Shown here piece after piece: positions 1 through 10,873 of a stretch of 64,000 nucleotides of DNA (its first letter is position 1; each line of letters opens with the position of its first letter). A program made the translations under genes and the position numbers. The stretch is from Bemisia tabaci. Its lineage: Eukaryota; Arthropoda; Insecta; Hemiptera; Aleyrodidae. Location: positions 64,269,345 through 64,333,344 of the forward strand of contig NC_092794.1 in the NCBI RefSeq assembly GCF_918797505.1, read 5' to 3'. Under the pieces are notes generated by a model. The model was given only the letters and a program-made list of their open reading frames with translations. It was not told the DNA's origin and searched no databases.

Positions 1-360
1 TTAAAAACAACGTATGTAACATTAGTGCCTTTGTGCACATACGTTTTTTTCGAACGACTGGCCAGAAATTGAATCAGTGAGAACGAAAACACACCAACTC
101 GAAAAAATGAGTTTAATCAAGACACACACAAAACTGCACGATAGGTAAAGAAATTAGTCTAAGAAAAAGATTTTCAATGCCGAAGGACAAGGACTTAAGC
201 ACCTTTTAAAGGTCCAAGCTGGAATAGATGCGCTAACTTCAATGATCTCTATGAAATTTGACCGTATTTGATGAAAACTAAGCGTTATCGAGGTACAGAG
301 TTGGTGTGTTCTCGTTCTCACTGATTCAATTGTTGTTCCAGATTAAAACATGTAGTCCAA
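1..360. mobile_element. Palindromic MITE (139-bp family), split by another MITE
   Basis: The first 67 bases contain the internal AACGTATGTAACATTAGTG-like motif of the 139-bp palindromic family seen intact at 47335, 47985 and 52003. The other arm, ending in a GTAGTCCA-like terminus, resumes after position 331. The interruption is the 263-bp element at 68-330, so this is a nested insertion. The left end runs off the window. Confidence 0.55.
68..330. mobile_element. 263-bp foldback MITE, copy 1
   Basis: About 32-bp terminal inverted repeats begin ATTGAATCAGTGAGAACGAA and end in the reverse complement. A second copy at 27096-27358 has exactly the same length and similar inner sequence. No open reading frame of note lies inside. 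It sits within a copy of the 139-bp palindromic family. Confidence 0.8.
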
Positions 361-1505
361 TTAAAGTCCATGTCCTTCGCAATGAAGAGGGTTTTGAGTT
401 TGATGAATTTTCCTTTAAAAATTTAAGATTATCGAGTATCTAAAAAAAGGAGATATCTTTGTGACACAAAACTCTATATGTATTTGCCACGGGTGTGCTT
501 TTTGCTTTTAACGGCTGATATAGTTGGTTTCCTCAAGAATTTAATTAGCATCCATATTATCTGATAAAAAGGAAAATAATAATGAATAATACCAAGATGC
601 AGTTGTTCATGATTATTAAATTATTTATGGTCATTTATGGCACTCAGCCCATCTTCAGTGCCAGCTGCAAGTAATCCATCAATGTAGATGTAATGATCCA
701 TATGTAAGATGATGAAAACAAGCAATTATAATGCACACACAGTTAAAAAATAAAAATAAAGGCAAGGTTACAATCGTCATAATTTAAGAGGAAGAGTGAC
801 TTAAAAGAATCGACTAGTAATGCAAAAAATAAGGAGCAAACAACCAAACTGAAAGTATGAAATAACAATGGGTTGACGCGCTGCGTGAGCATAACACGTA
901 CGGATAACATACTCTGAAAGCGCTTTTATATCATTAAAACTGCATTTTGGTATGATTAATTATTATTTTACTTTTTATTGCTGTTTCTAATGTATACCGT
1001 ACATATACACTACTGTACAGTTCATTTGCATTTAATGTTGGTTTTGGACTTGTCGAAAGGTTTTTAACATCACCTTGGGGGAATTTTAGTGAAGAGAAAT
1101 TGCAGTTAACTAATTATTGTCCTGTCAAGTATATGGTCACTTTTAAACTGAGATAAATCTGCTTAAAATTACCCCATATTATTTAGTTATATTTAAATGA
1201 ACACTTAATTAATAGTAGTCAGAGCAGCGATGGCGGTATTTTCACCATTGAGCAATATTTTACCAATTGGTAAAATTACTAACTTAAGGGGTAAAATACC
1301 ATATTTACTGGTTATGACTACTATTCATTAAGAGTTAATGCGAAACACCACTCATTAACGGTAATTTTAACCATACATTTTTCTCAGAAAACCGATCATT
1401 TTTCTATACAAAAATGACAAAAGAACAAGATTGACGAATCATTACACTGATATGCGTCATCATTAGATGATATTCCTTTGATTTTTGACACAAAACTTAC
1501 GTTAT
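331..1505. other. AT-rich gene-free stretch
   Basis: After the tail of the split MITE I see only AT-rich unique-looking DNA. A short imperfect inverted repeat lies around 1160-1350, built on TTAATGAGTG/CACTCATTAA-like arms. No coding signal was found on either strand. Confidence 0.5.
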
Positions 1506-1710
1506 GCGGACCGCTTTTAGTAGAGAGGAAACAAGCCACATCAGTGATTTCAATTTTTTACAAGAGAACGTCTGTGCGGTTTCCTTTGGAAATTTTAAGG
1601 AATTTGCTTTGCACCATGCAGACAATGTTTTCATGTAAAAAATGAAATCCCCCAGTTAAATTTGACAAAAGCCGATGTGGCTTGGTTCATTTTTGCTTAA
1701 CGCGGTCCAT
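1506..1710. mobile_element. Foldback element, AGTAGAAAGGAACC family
   Basis: The ends read GCGGACCGCTTTTAGTAGAG and, inverted, TTGCTTAACGCGGTCC. The arms contain the CAAGCCACATCAG motif and its inverse. Related copies lie at 21973-22190, 38298-38553 and 44248-44502. It has no coding capacity. Confidence 0.65.
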
Positions 1711-1864
1711 ACTGCCATGCTAAGGAAAATCACCTCATCAACATTCGAAAGTTGGCAAATTTCATTCAATAAAATGTCTGGTTATAAGACATTTCGTCAA
1801 CGATTTTTTGTCCACGCACCTGTTCTTTCTAGTAGTTCAAGTCCACGCGTTTTTTCGGGGCTAC

Positions 1865-2890
1865 TATTGCGCCACGGAGGTGTTGCACAGTATCATACGA
1901 GATCGAGGGCACCCCAATGTATCATGATTGATGGCATCTTTTGAAAACGAGAAGTTCCCTCGCAAATTAAATGGAGTGACGACAACAAAAGGAGAGTGGT
2001 AGTAGAAGAACTTACGAAGTCCTAGTATTTGTATTCAATAACGTTTAGCATGATTTTTGAACTTCATCAGAGGAAAAAGTGACTTGAGTCAAGCGGAAAT
2101 ATGCTCAAATTTACCGCCGAGAAGATACCCTTATGAATCAATAAAGAAAATAATGCTTGTTTAAAGGAAATATGGTCATATTAAAAGAAAATCCACTTAC
2201 TTCAAGCAAGCTTTCATTCAGTTATTTTATTCTTGATTCAAAATAAAATCTTCTTACGGCGTACTTAAGAATGCTTAAGCATATATCGAGTCAATTTTTT
2301 TCTAATAAAATTCAAAAATTATGCTAAACTTATTAAATACATGTGCTAACTGTTAAGACTTAATGAGTTTTTGGACTACCGCTCTCTTTTTGTGCCTCAG
2401 TATTTTGATTTATTTTGCGAGGAAAGCTCCGTACTCTTAAAGGATGCCTGTCATTCTTGATACGTTGGAGAGCCTTCAATTCTGTATGATACTGTACAAC
2501 ATCTCTGTTGCGATCTAGTTGTTTGAAGCGCTGCGGCGCGGCAGGCTAGGGTGACCAGCGCGACACGCGCATCGGCGCCTTCAAACCTAACAGGGATACT
2601 TCAGGCATTGCGCAATGCGTGAAGTATCCCAGTTAGGTTTGTAGGCGCCAGTGCGCGTGTCGCGCTGGCAGCACGCCGCGCGCTTCTCCGCTCTGTGTTT
2701 AACTCTAATATTTAAACTTCCGTAGCCAGCATTCTTCAACTAATAATTTTGAGATGTTTGCACACTCTGCATGGATTATTCTCTTTTAAATTGATGGGGA
2801 AAACACATGTATTACATGAAAATATAATGTGTGTTTTGTGAATATTCAGGTGACTCCGTGTCAAAATTCCCGTCAACGCTTGAACCAAGT
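1865..2890. mobile_element. Diverged composite foldback element with GC-rich core
   Basis: The inner sequence matches the large elements at 12653-13575 and 32138-33350. Shared parts include the AGTTTTTGGACTACCGCTCT block, the GCGAGGAAAGCTCCGTACT block and the GC-rich central palindrome at 2574-2649. An inverted partial copy of the same blocks lies at 1865-2055. The CCCTGGTAAAAATTGGC termini of the other copies are missing, so this is a decayed or internally rearranged copy. Confidence 0.5.
2574..2649. repeat. GC-rich near-perfect palindrome
   Basis: A 76-base palindrome starts GGCGCCTTCAAACCTAACAG and ends with the inverse, centred on a GCATTGCGCAATGC core. Equivalent palindromes form the centres of the elements at 12653 and 32138. 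Confidence 0.85.
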
Positions 2891-2984
2891 CACTGTTTCT
2901 TATTTCACGCGTGGACGTAAGTTAAAGGACAAAATAGGTGCGTGGACAAAAAATCGTTAACGGAATGGCCTGAAACCAAAATGT

Positions 2985-3178
2985 CCATATTTTGAAGAAA
3001 ATTATGAATGTTTCTCCTTGAAATTTTCAGGAACTCTAGTGAAATTGCTAACAAAATCATCTGAAAAATCGGAAAGAAAAATATTCCCAGGTTTACCGGG
3101 GAATTCGTGTTTTATCGAAGGAAACCTGGCAATACCTAAAGGTTTATACGGCGTTTCCCCTTAGCTCGGCAGCGTATG
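2985..3178. repeat. Partial copy of GTGCTAAGGAAAAA foldback family
   Basis: The sequence resembles the elements at 21709-21967 and 61073-61594: a TGAAATTTTCAGGAACT-like block and a right end close to TTCCCCTTAGCTCGGCAG. The left terminus is absent. Confidence 0.45.
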
Positions 3179-3179
3179 A

Positions 3180-4915
3180 GAGCGTTTGAGCGAGACTTCC
3201 GTTCACCTTTTCTGAGCGCCTTGTCTCGTCTCTTCACTGGACGATGACCACATCCGCGGTAACAGTGTTCGACACATGATATGTGCAGATGATTATCCAA
3301 GGTGAAAAGCGACCTGCCACTAATAACCCAACAAATAGCCGAGGCGTAACGCATATCCGACGGGGCAACCGGTGGAATGAAGTGCGTGCTGAAGGAGAAA
3401 ACTATGCGCAATGTTCATTCGCATGCGTATGACACGCACATGGGAAAGAAATGGTCGGAACGCACAAATGCTCCGCATTTCCTTGTCGAGACCGCACAAT
3501 TTCGCTCCAACTTCCGAGGTGCATCCGAAGAGGTTTAATAGCGCAAAACGCAAAAACGCTCCAAAAAGTTAATGGAGAATTTGCACGCAAATTTTGTATT
3601 GCTTCGTCTAAGAGTCAGTAAAGAGCTACATTTTTATAATTATTTTCTGATACGGAAAATAGTATAAAAATAGATTTAAAAGTGAGAAAATGCACCGCCT
3701 AGTGACTTCATCTGCAGCTTTTCCCATTTAATTAAGTGTGTTTTAGCATATTATATCAAGTAATCATATTCCCACCAATAATTGTTCAATTTATGAACCA
3801 AGAATATCCTCTCACCCCGTGATTTCCTTTTAAACACGAATTTTATTAAATCTCAGACACCTGCGAATTCTCCATTGTGAATCCCCGATATCCGCGAATG
3901 TGTTATCCGCGAATTCACTTAACTGCACGTAACTTTCGAAGTGTCCTCATTATACGCGATTCATCGTATCGTTTATCTGCAAATGAGTGGATATAAAGTC
4001 GAATTTCTGGTGAAATGACAACCGAAGAGGAGATAATTTCCTCAGTAAGAAGTGGGTGAAATCGAATGAACATCGAAAATTCTCTGTCCACTCAACCGGA
4101 ATCCCTTATTCCCCATGAAACTAATGCCCCGGAATGATGTCGCATTGTCGCGGAACCATTAAACGGGGATCCACTATATAAATATGCATTCCCATTTTCG
4201 AAATAATATTTTTACACTAAAGGAAAAAACTGCCGCCAGTTTAACTGGAGGCCTTTCCCTCTCCTTCACTTTCGGAGTTTTACCTCTCGATGAACATTAC
4301 CAGTCCTTTCACTGGCCAGCGATTTGCAAGTTGGGGGTAATGAGCCCCTTCGAAGCATCAAATTTGAAAACGGAGAACAGCCTGAAGATGTCTGATGGTG
4401 CGCAACCCATAAAAAACATTATCATGCACATCAGATATCGGTATGACTATACGCTTTATTTTTTGACAACAGTGCACTGTCTCAACGAATGTAATGTTCG
4501 CTATTATGCAAACTACACTTAACTCTTGACCATGCAATTTCGCAGCGCATGCGACGCATAAACGCGCCGGCGAAGAATTTGATCTATCGAATGGTGTATG
4601 ATAATATGTTTTAATTTGATCTGTGGGTCAAGTGTAGCCATATATCATTTTTTGTGTATTGAAGCTACGAAACTGGACCATACACCTTTCGTTATGGTTG
4701 CTATTGTTCAATCTGAATGCGAATCAGAACGAAATGAAACTCATTTCACGGACGCCGCGCTACAGGGAGTAGTATATCCTACCGCCTCTTACTGATACGA
4801 AGGTAAACAAACACACATTAGTTGAGGGAAAGACAGGACGATTGCAGTCTCCTTCTAGTTGAATTTGTTCATTTTAAAATTTCATAAAGGTTTGCTAAAC
4901 GTTAAGATGCCTTGA
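3180..4915. other. Gene-free stretch
   Basis: Short open frames on both strands (62-112 codons) show no signal peptide, recognisable domain or matching splice structure. I treat them as chance frames. Nothing else stands out. Confidence 0.5.
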
Positions 4916-5018
4916 AAACTAAACTTCACTCAGAATGTTATTGATTTTTGCGGGTAGTACCTGATTTGATGCACCAGTACAAGAAGTATGTCTCCTAGTT
5001 AGTGTTTTGGATGACACA

Positions 5019-5195
5019 TGTAGGGTCCATTTCTCCAGACCCCCCCCCTCCTGTGTTTTAATTGTACGTACTTTACATGATGGGTACAAAACTTTTTCTT
5101 TGCGGTACATTTGGGTACAAAACTAGTACAAGACTTTGTCGATCTTGAATTTTAATTTTGGGGAGGTGGGGGGTCTGGAGAAATGGACCTACTAT
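5019..5195. repeat. Foldback repeat beside minisatellite
   Basis: Arms of about 32 bases at 5019-5051 and 5163-5195 are inverted copies; each contains GGTCCATTTCTCCAGACC or its complement. The right arm abuts the TGTACACA array. Confidence 0.7.
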
Positions 5196-5241
5196 GTACA
5201 CATGTACACATGTACACATGTACACATGTACACATGTACAC
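5195..5241. repeat. TGTACACA minisatellite
   Basis: Five to six head-to-tail copies of an 8-base unit, TGTACACA, run without interruption. The unit is itself nearly self-complementary, so the array can pair with itself. Confidence 0.95.
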
Positions 5242-5700
5242 TTTATAGACCCGAAACTAATAACGAGTGAAAATAAATTTGAATTTGAATGGTTTTCCTG
5301 TGAAAACCACATACGCTTATTTACTGCTAAGGTAAAGCAAGGGAGCTTTAGCAGCCGAATTGTTACTACTTGTATATGAGCTTTCTCGTGAAAAGACGAA
5401 GTATTGCGTGCACGATTTTCAGTTAAAAATTTTAATTAAAATTTGTTTTTCGTTACTTCTATACACGATAATTTTAGTTTTCCAAAAGACGGGCAAAAAG
5501 ACGCTCGTTTAAGGTATGAGATGTTTGTAAAACAAGCGTGACGTCAAGTGAAAAAGAAGGCTAAAGAATTATCGAAAAACTTAAAATATTCACATTATCA
5601 ATATGTAATTCGCAAATTTTTCCTCTTTTAGAAGCGTGTTAGTTAAGTATAAAGTCTCTCAGCTTCTTTGAATCATCATCATTCAAATCTGTCGCAATAC

Positions 5701-6032
5701 AGGGTGATCCAGGGTTAAACGGCCAGACTGCAGGCGCGTGTTCTGTGGGTCAAAATAAGAATTTTTTGTTGTAAATTCAGATTTCGATTGTTTTGAGATC
5801 ACTTATGAATTTGGGGCATAAAAGCACAGGAAAGTACAAATTTTTTTTGAGATTTGGTTCACAAATGTTGCCAAAATTCAGGAAATACGATTTACTTTCC
5901 AAAATTTGGGGGCGGGGGGCGTAGCTCCCTCCGACTGAGGGCACTTTTGGAAAAACTCTTTAGAACATAAAAGTCTTATTTTGACCCACGGAACACGTTC
6001 TTGCAGTCTGGCCGTTCAACTCTGGATCACTC
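5701..6032. mobile_element. 332-bp foldback MITE
   Basis: Terminal inverted repeats of about 32 bases begin AGGGTGATCCAGGGTTAAAC and end GTTCAACTCTGGATCACTCC. The arms extend inward through GTGGGTCAAAATAAGA and its inverse TCTTATTTTGACCCAC. There is no coding capacity. Confidence 0.75.
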
Positions 6033-6493
6033 CATGTATTTGGTGCTTTTAGCACCTGCAGTAGGTAATAAGATTTGGTCAGAAGGAGAGGAGAGGAGGA
6101 ACACAAAAGATGAACCCGAAATTTCTTCACAATGGAACGAGACGATCAAATGCAATCACTTACAGAGAGGGCGTAAAGACAAGAGATAGATATGGCTGCA
6201 AAAATTACACCAACCGAAACTACAGACTGCATTTTAAAGCTGAAACGAAACTAAGTAAAAGTTAAATAAAAAGTAAGTACGGGATGGATATGATGGCAAC
6301 GAATGGTAATGAATGACTGACCGACTGTCAGCGGCGCCGCTGAGTCTTGGATCCCGAGCGCCACTCACGAGGCTGAACCCCACATGTGAAATATCAGCAC
6401 CCCTGTTGCCGCATCGAAGAAAAAATACTTGGATCTGCAAAAAACGATAAAATAACAAAAAAAAACTTGGGTGTTATTAGATGATCACAAAAT

Positions 6494-6825
6494 GAGAGAA
6501 ATTATCAGCGCTGAATCCAAAAATGACCTTTACTTTCTTCCGAGACCTACTAATTTTCTGGAAAATCAAAATGACCAAAAACACGCGATTTTAGCTCCCA
6601 AAGAAGCAATTTTTTTGAATTTCAGTTTGTTGGAAAACTGATATAATTTTCTTTTCTTGAGAGAAATTATTAGCGCTGAATCCAAAAATGACCTTTACTT
6701 TTTTCCGAGATCCACTAATTTTCTAGAAAATCAAAATGACCAAAAATACGCGTTTTTTACTCCTAAAGAAACAATTTTTTAAATTTAAATTTTCTGAAAA
6801 ACGGACATGTGAAGGAAAAACTAAG
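6494..6825 (+). repeat. 165-bp tandem duplication
   Basis: Two direct copies start at 6494 and 6659, each opening GAGAGAAATTAT and continuing through AGCGCTGAATCCAAAAATGA. They differ by scattered substitutions, so the duplication is not recent. Confidence 0.85.
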
Positions 6826-6849
6826 ATAATATTCCTTTTTTGCACCAAA

Positions 6850-8560
6850 AAATAAGTTGGAAAAGCCACATAAGAGGAGACACTCCAGATAAATTAAAGT
6901 CCCCATCCTTCAGAACATAAAACAAACTGATAAGTGTTAAAGTGGAAAATTGGTGTATATCTCACCATTTAACTAGAAACCTTCGTTTTTGAGGATAATC
7001 TCTACCGTCCAAAAAAAAATTAATGGGTGCAGGGAGAGAATAGGATAATTTTCGGACTCATCGCTAAAAATTACACAGAAATCACGTAACAAATTTTCAG
7101 CGTTGTTTTCGGCGCAGGCCGAGGTGTATTGCGGACCATTAGGTGGAGTGAGAAGAATAGCACTGCTGAATATGCTTCCTCGTTTAGATTTAGCTGATAG
7201 GGCATACGTCAAATTGAAAGTACGATACAATTTTCAATTGACAAAACAGCACCTATCATGCATCTACCTCAAGATCAATGGTTTTAAAATTTTCCCTCCC
7301 GGAAAAAACGAAAATTAGCGAGGTTCATATCAGCGACCGGAAACAATCTTATGAGCTCGAAAAATCATTCGAGAATGAAAAAAAAAAAAAAAATCCCTTA
7401 TGATACACGATAACTCTAAAATGGTCAGGAAAAATTCAACGTGCTGAGAAGTGATTTAATTGAAAAGCACTTAAAAATCACTTTAGTGTACATCTCGACT
7501 CGAAAATTTTGGTTTTTTTCGTAAGCGGCGTGTTCGAGTTGGCGAATACAGGAGAAGTTGATTTAAAATTTTCATGTAAGTCTTGTGACATTTTTATAAA
7601 GAAACATGCACCTGCGCTGGTGCTCAGGGCTGTATTCGTATATATAGTCGTTTAAAGAGCTCTTTTCCTTGAAAGACTCCTTATAGTATAGGGAGGTTTA
7701 ATGAGTTCGTAGCACAGCATCATAGAAAGGAGACTTTTGACGAATTTCGAGTAGAATTTATAGGCATAACTTTGAAATACGTTAAAATTGTCCCTTTTAT
7801 AATGCCGTGTTAAAGATCTCTTTAAATCTTCCTTTATCACAATGTGAACCGTGTGTGGCTGGGGCCATTTAAGGAGTCTCTTTGGTATATCTTTCCCCCT
7901 CATTTTATTTTGAATTTTACGATACGATGTTGCAACCCAGGCATGCAAAGTACATGAGCCACCGGACTACGAAGCGATATAGCGGAGAGATGATCGCTGG
8001 TGCAACATTAATCCTCAATACACCGTGATCTTGGATAAAATCATCAATGTTTCAAGGCCCCTTGATTTTATTTGATGTAAATATCACGCAAGAATGTTAA
8101 GATCTTCTCTGCCTACACTAAGCATTAACCAACGAAAACATCACCCAAAAAAGCCAAGAAGATACTAATCATCGATTCTCGTGCCTTGCTGCCTCTTGTA
8201 TGTAATGTTTGTACCGACAAAAAACTCATTAGATTACCTCGAGTTAGGTGAGATAAAATATGACAATATCTAATTTATTTCAGAGGGAAAGATATAAAAT
8301 TAAATAGAACTGAGGCACTCAAAAATTCGAATGTGAAAAACAAAGTTATGCACGATATCTATAGAGCTCAAAGCTCTGGCTTTATTTGAGAAAGCAATTC
8401 AACAGGGATGAGGGGGACAAATTCGGATGTTTTTTCCTAACCTACTTTTTCTGTATCTTTTCTAACTTAATGTTTTCTTCCAACTACTAGTTTTTTTGTT
8501 TAAATTACAGGTTTTATTTTGCTTACGAGCTTTACAATCGGTTGACCTAATTTTTAAAAC
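6850..8560. other. Gene-free stretch
   Basis: The longest frame here is 98 codons on the minus strand at 7652-7948. It has no recognisable domain or splice context. The rest is AT-rich sequence with short homopolymers. Confidence 0.45.
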
Positions 8561-8576
8561 TTTTATCTGCTGTACA

Positions 8577-8672
8577 ATTCGTCGCTCCTCTGACGTAAGG
8601 GCGTATCTTAATTTCCGCGTGAGCCCTGTTTTACATATAAATCCATGTTTTCTAGGGCTCATGCGGAAATTC
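8577..8672. repeat. Short foldback repeat
   Basis: Inverted arms contain TTTCCGCGTGAGCCCT and AGGGCTCATGCGGAAA. A longer diverged relative, with GCGTAAGG and AGAGCGACGA ends, lies at 49282-49402. Confidence 0.6.
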
Positions 8673-9205
8673 ACAGTTTCTGATAAAAGAGGAAAGGAAA
8701 GGAAAGGGGGGATTCGTCAGCTCGCTAAAGAATCTACCCTTGTATAAAGCACATTTCAATGACTAAAATTTTGGCAAAATTGAGTTAGCAACTTTGCCGC
8801 ATTCTACAGTATAAAATATACAAGCTTATGATTTTAATTTTTTGAGCGTTCTTCAATAACGTTGTAATGTATGAAAAAATTGCAAAACTAAACTTAAAAT
8901 TACGAAAATGACGAAGTTTTCTCTTGTTCGGCAAAATCGTCAGTTTGCAGATGGGCGGCATTGTTTGTTAGCCATCGATTTGCAAAAGTAGGTGGTGCTA
9001 TATCAAGAAAGAACTAAGATTAATTTGCTCTTAAAAGTCACACAGAAATTTAATAATATAAATATTACAAATGACACGTAAATAAACCCTGAAGGTATAC
9101 CCCAAGGATTTAGCACATTCATCACATTTTGCAAAAAATACACTCTCAACTTATTGGTAATGCCAGTGCTCGTTAGGATTCCTCATGTTAACTTCAAAAT
9201 CATAG

Positions 9206-9456
9206 ATATCGACGATGTAAGTCGGCAATCACATACCTCGGTTTGCAACGTCGCAGACTTCCTATCATAATTCATTTTTTAAACGGAAAACTTCTCAACG
9301 GCAATTCTTTAAAACTGCCGTGATTTTTCTTCTCTGTGCGAAGAAATTTCTGCAAACTTACAATATGGTATCAATTTGTTCTCCTATAAAAAATAACATA
9401 GAGGCGGATATTTTGAGACACCGCAAACGAGATTGCGGAACTACACCGTCGATATG
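9206..9456. mobile_element. CGACGGTGTAAGTC-family MITE, copy 1
   Basis: The ends read ATATCGACGATGTAAGTC and CACCGTCGATAT in inverted orientation. Inner blocks (ACTTCCTATCAT, CTGCCGTGATTTTTCTTCTC) are shared with 23961-24233, 34882-35142 and 55419-55681. It lies about 30 bases beyond the stop codon of the minus-strand secreted-protein gene, so it may be part of that gene's 3' untranslated region. Confidence 0.75.
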
Positions 9457-9484
9457 TAGTAGGTATGTACCTGGGAGCTGTCCT

Positions 9485-10873
9485 CTATTCACCATAAAAA
9501 TCTCTGAAACTTCTTTGCCTTCTAGCTGATCTCTGCCTCCTGAGTCTATCTCTACTCTCCTGTCTCTCCAGTCTCTCCTTCATGCGAAGCTCCCTATCCG
9601 CTTGCTTCTCCTTCATGCGTCTCTCTCTAGCCGCCTGTCTCTCTCTATTCCTCCTCTCTACTTCCGCTTGGAACGCGGCCCACTCCTTCTCGAAGGCGTC
9701 GATCTCCGCTTTGTCGGTCACCTCCTCTCCAACTATGACGTTCCCATACCACAGAGCTCCGTCACTGGACTTTGAGTACGAGAGCTTTTCGCCCAACTTG
9801 CTGACGTCATCCGCGACCAGCTTTCCGTTGACGTAGACTTGGTGGTTCCTCAGCGAGACGTCCAAGTCGCCTCCTGGGAGGCTACCTCGCAAGACGAGCC
9901 CATCCTGGTTCGCATCGATGTGATGACCTATCCAGTTGTGTGTGGTCGATGAGAATACTGCTCCCCCGTTGTTGATGATAGCACCGTTGCCGAAACCGTT
10001 GAAAACGTTGTTGCGGTTGATGATCGATAAGGGTGGTCTACGCCTGGAACCGTTGACCGGTGACGGCATCGGGTCGTCATCGGTGAAGCCGTGGTTGGCG
10101 TTGCCGGTAATCACTTGATTACTGTTCCTGATTATCGAGGCTGGTTTTCTACCCCTTGAAGGTGTTCCCTCGTTGTCTGACCCTCCTGCCCTCCAGGATG
10201 TTGGTTTGGTGTCCTTGAACATGTCTTGAAACCAGTCTTGACCCCCGGATGAGAAAGGTGACGGACCACCGAAAGGCCAATTCGAAGGTCCATCGCTTTT
10301 TTCTTGCTTATTGAAACGGTTTTCGACAATGTTCTCAGCTCTATCCTGTTCAAATTTCTGGATTTCAGCCTCGGACATGGGCTGGCCGATCTTGATGTTG
10401 GTGTACCAGAGGGTCCCGTCGTCGGATTTCTGGTACGTCGCCTTTTTGTCTAATTTTTGGGTGTCCTCGCAAACCAGTTTGTCGTCGATGTAGACCTGGT
10501 TGCCGATTACGTTGACGCGGAGTTTCTTGTTGGAGTTGCCGCGGAGAATCAGATCGTCGTCGTTGATGTCTATCCTTTTGTTATTCGTGAGAGTCAGTCT
10601 GTCCGGCATTTTTCCGGAGAGACTGAGACCATTAACGTTATCGAGGAAGTTGGTTTTTCCATCGGAGCCGCCATTGTTGATGTTGAGACCCTCGAAATTT
10701 ATGCCTCTGGTTTTTAGGGTGTTGGGTTCCTCAGAGGTCTTCATAGTCTGTTCTGCTGATTCTGGTTCTTTCTCCACTGGTATAACCTCGTGTAAATATT
10801 TGATCTGGATTTTTTCTCCATCAGGAGAGGTAATAGTTTTCTCATGATGTGCAAATGTTGGACAACAAGTCGT
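9485..10873 (-). CDS. Exon 2 of the two-domain secreted protein
   Basis: This exon holds 462 codons plus stop. It begins in phase 0 directly after a TTTTTCTATTCCAG acceptor on the minus strand and ends at a TAG at 9487-9485. It carries both repeated domains and the basic tail. Continuous coding over 1.39 kb in an AT-rich, stop-rich region is strong evidence that it is real. Confidence 0.85.
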   Translation of the reverse strand, partial: TTCCPTFAHHEKTITSPDGEKIQIKYLHEVIPVEKEPESAEQTMKTSEEPNTLKTRGINFEGLNINNGGSDGKTNFLDNVNGLSLSGKMPDRLTLTNNKRIDINDDDLILRGNSNKKLRVNVIGNQVYIDDKLVCEDTQKLDKKATYQKSDDGTLWYTNIKIGQPMSEAEIQKFEQDRAENIVENRFNKQEKSDGPSNWPFGGPSPFSSGGQDWFQDMFKDTKPTSWRAGGSDNEGTPSRGRKPASIIRNSNQVITGNANHGFTDDDPMPSPVNGSRRRPPLSIINRNNVFNGFGNGAIINNGGAVFSSTTHNWIGHHIDANQDGLVLRGSLPGGDLDVSLRNHQVYVNGKLVADDVSKLGEKLSYSKSSDGALWYGNVIVGEEVTDKAEIDAFEKEWAAFQAEVERRNRERQAARERRMKEKQADRELRMKERLERQESRDRLRRQRSARRQRSFRDFYGE

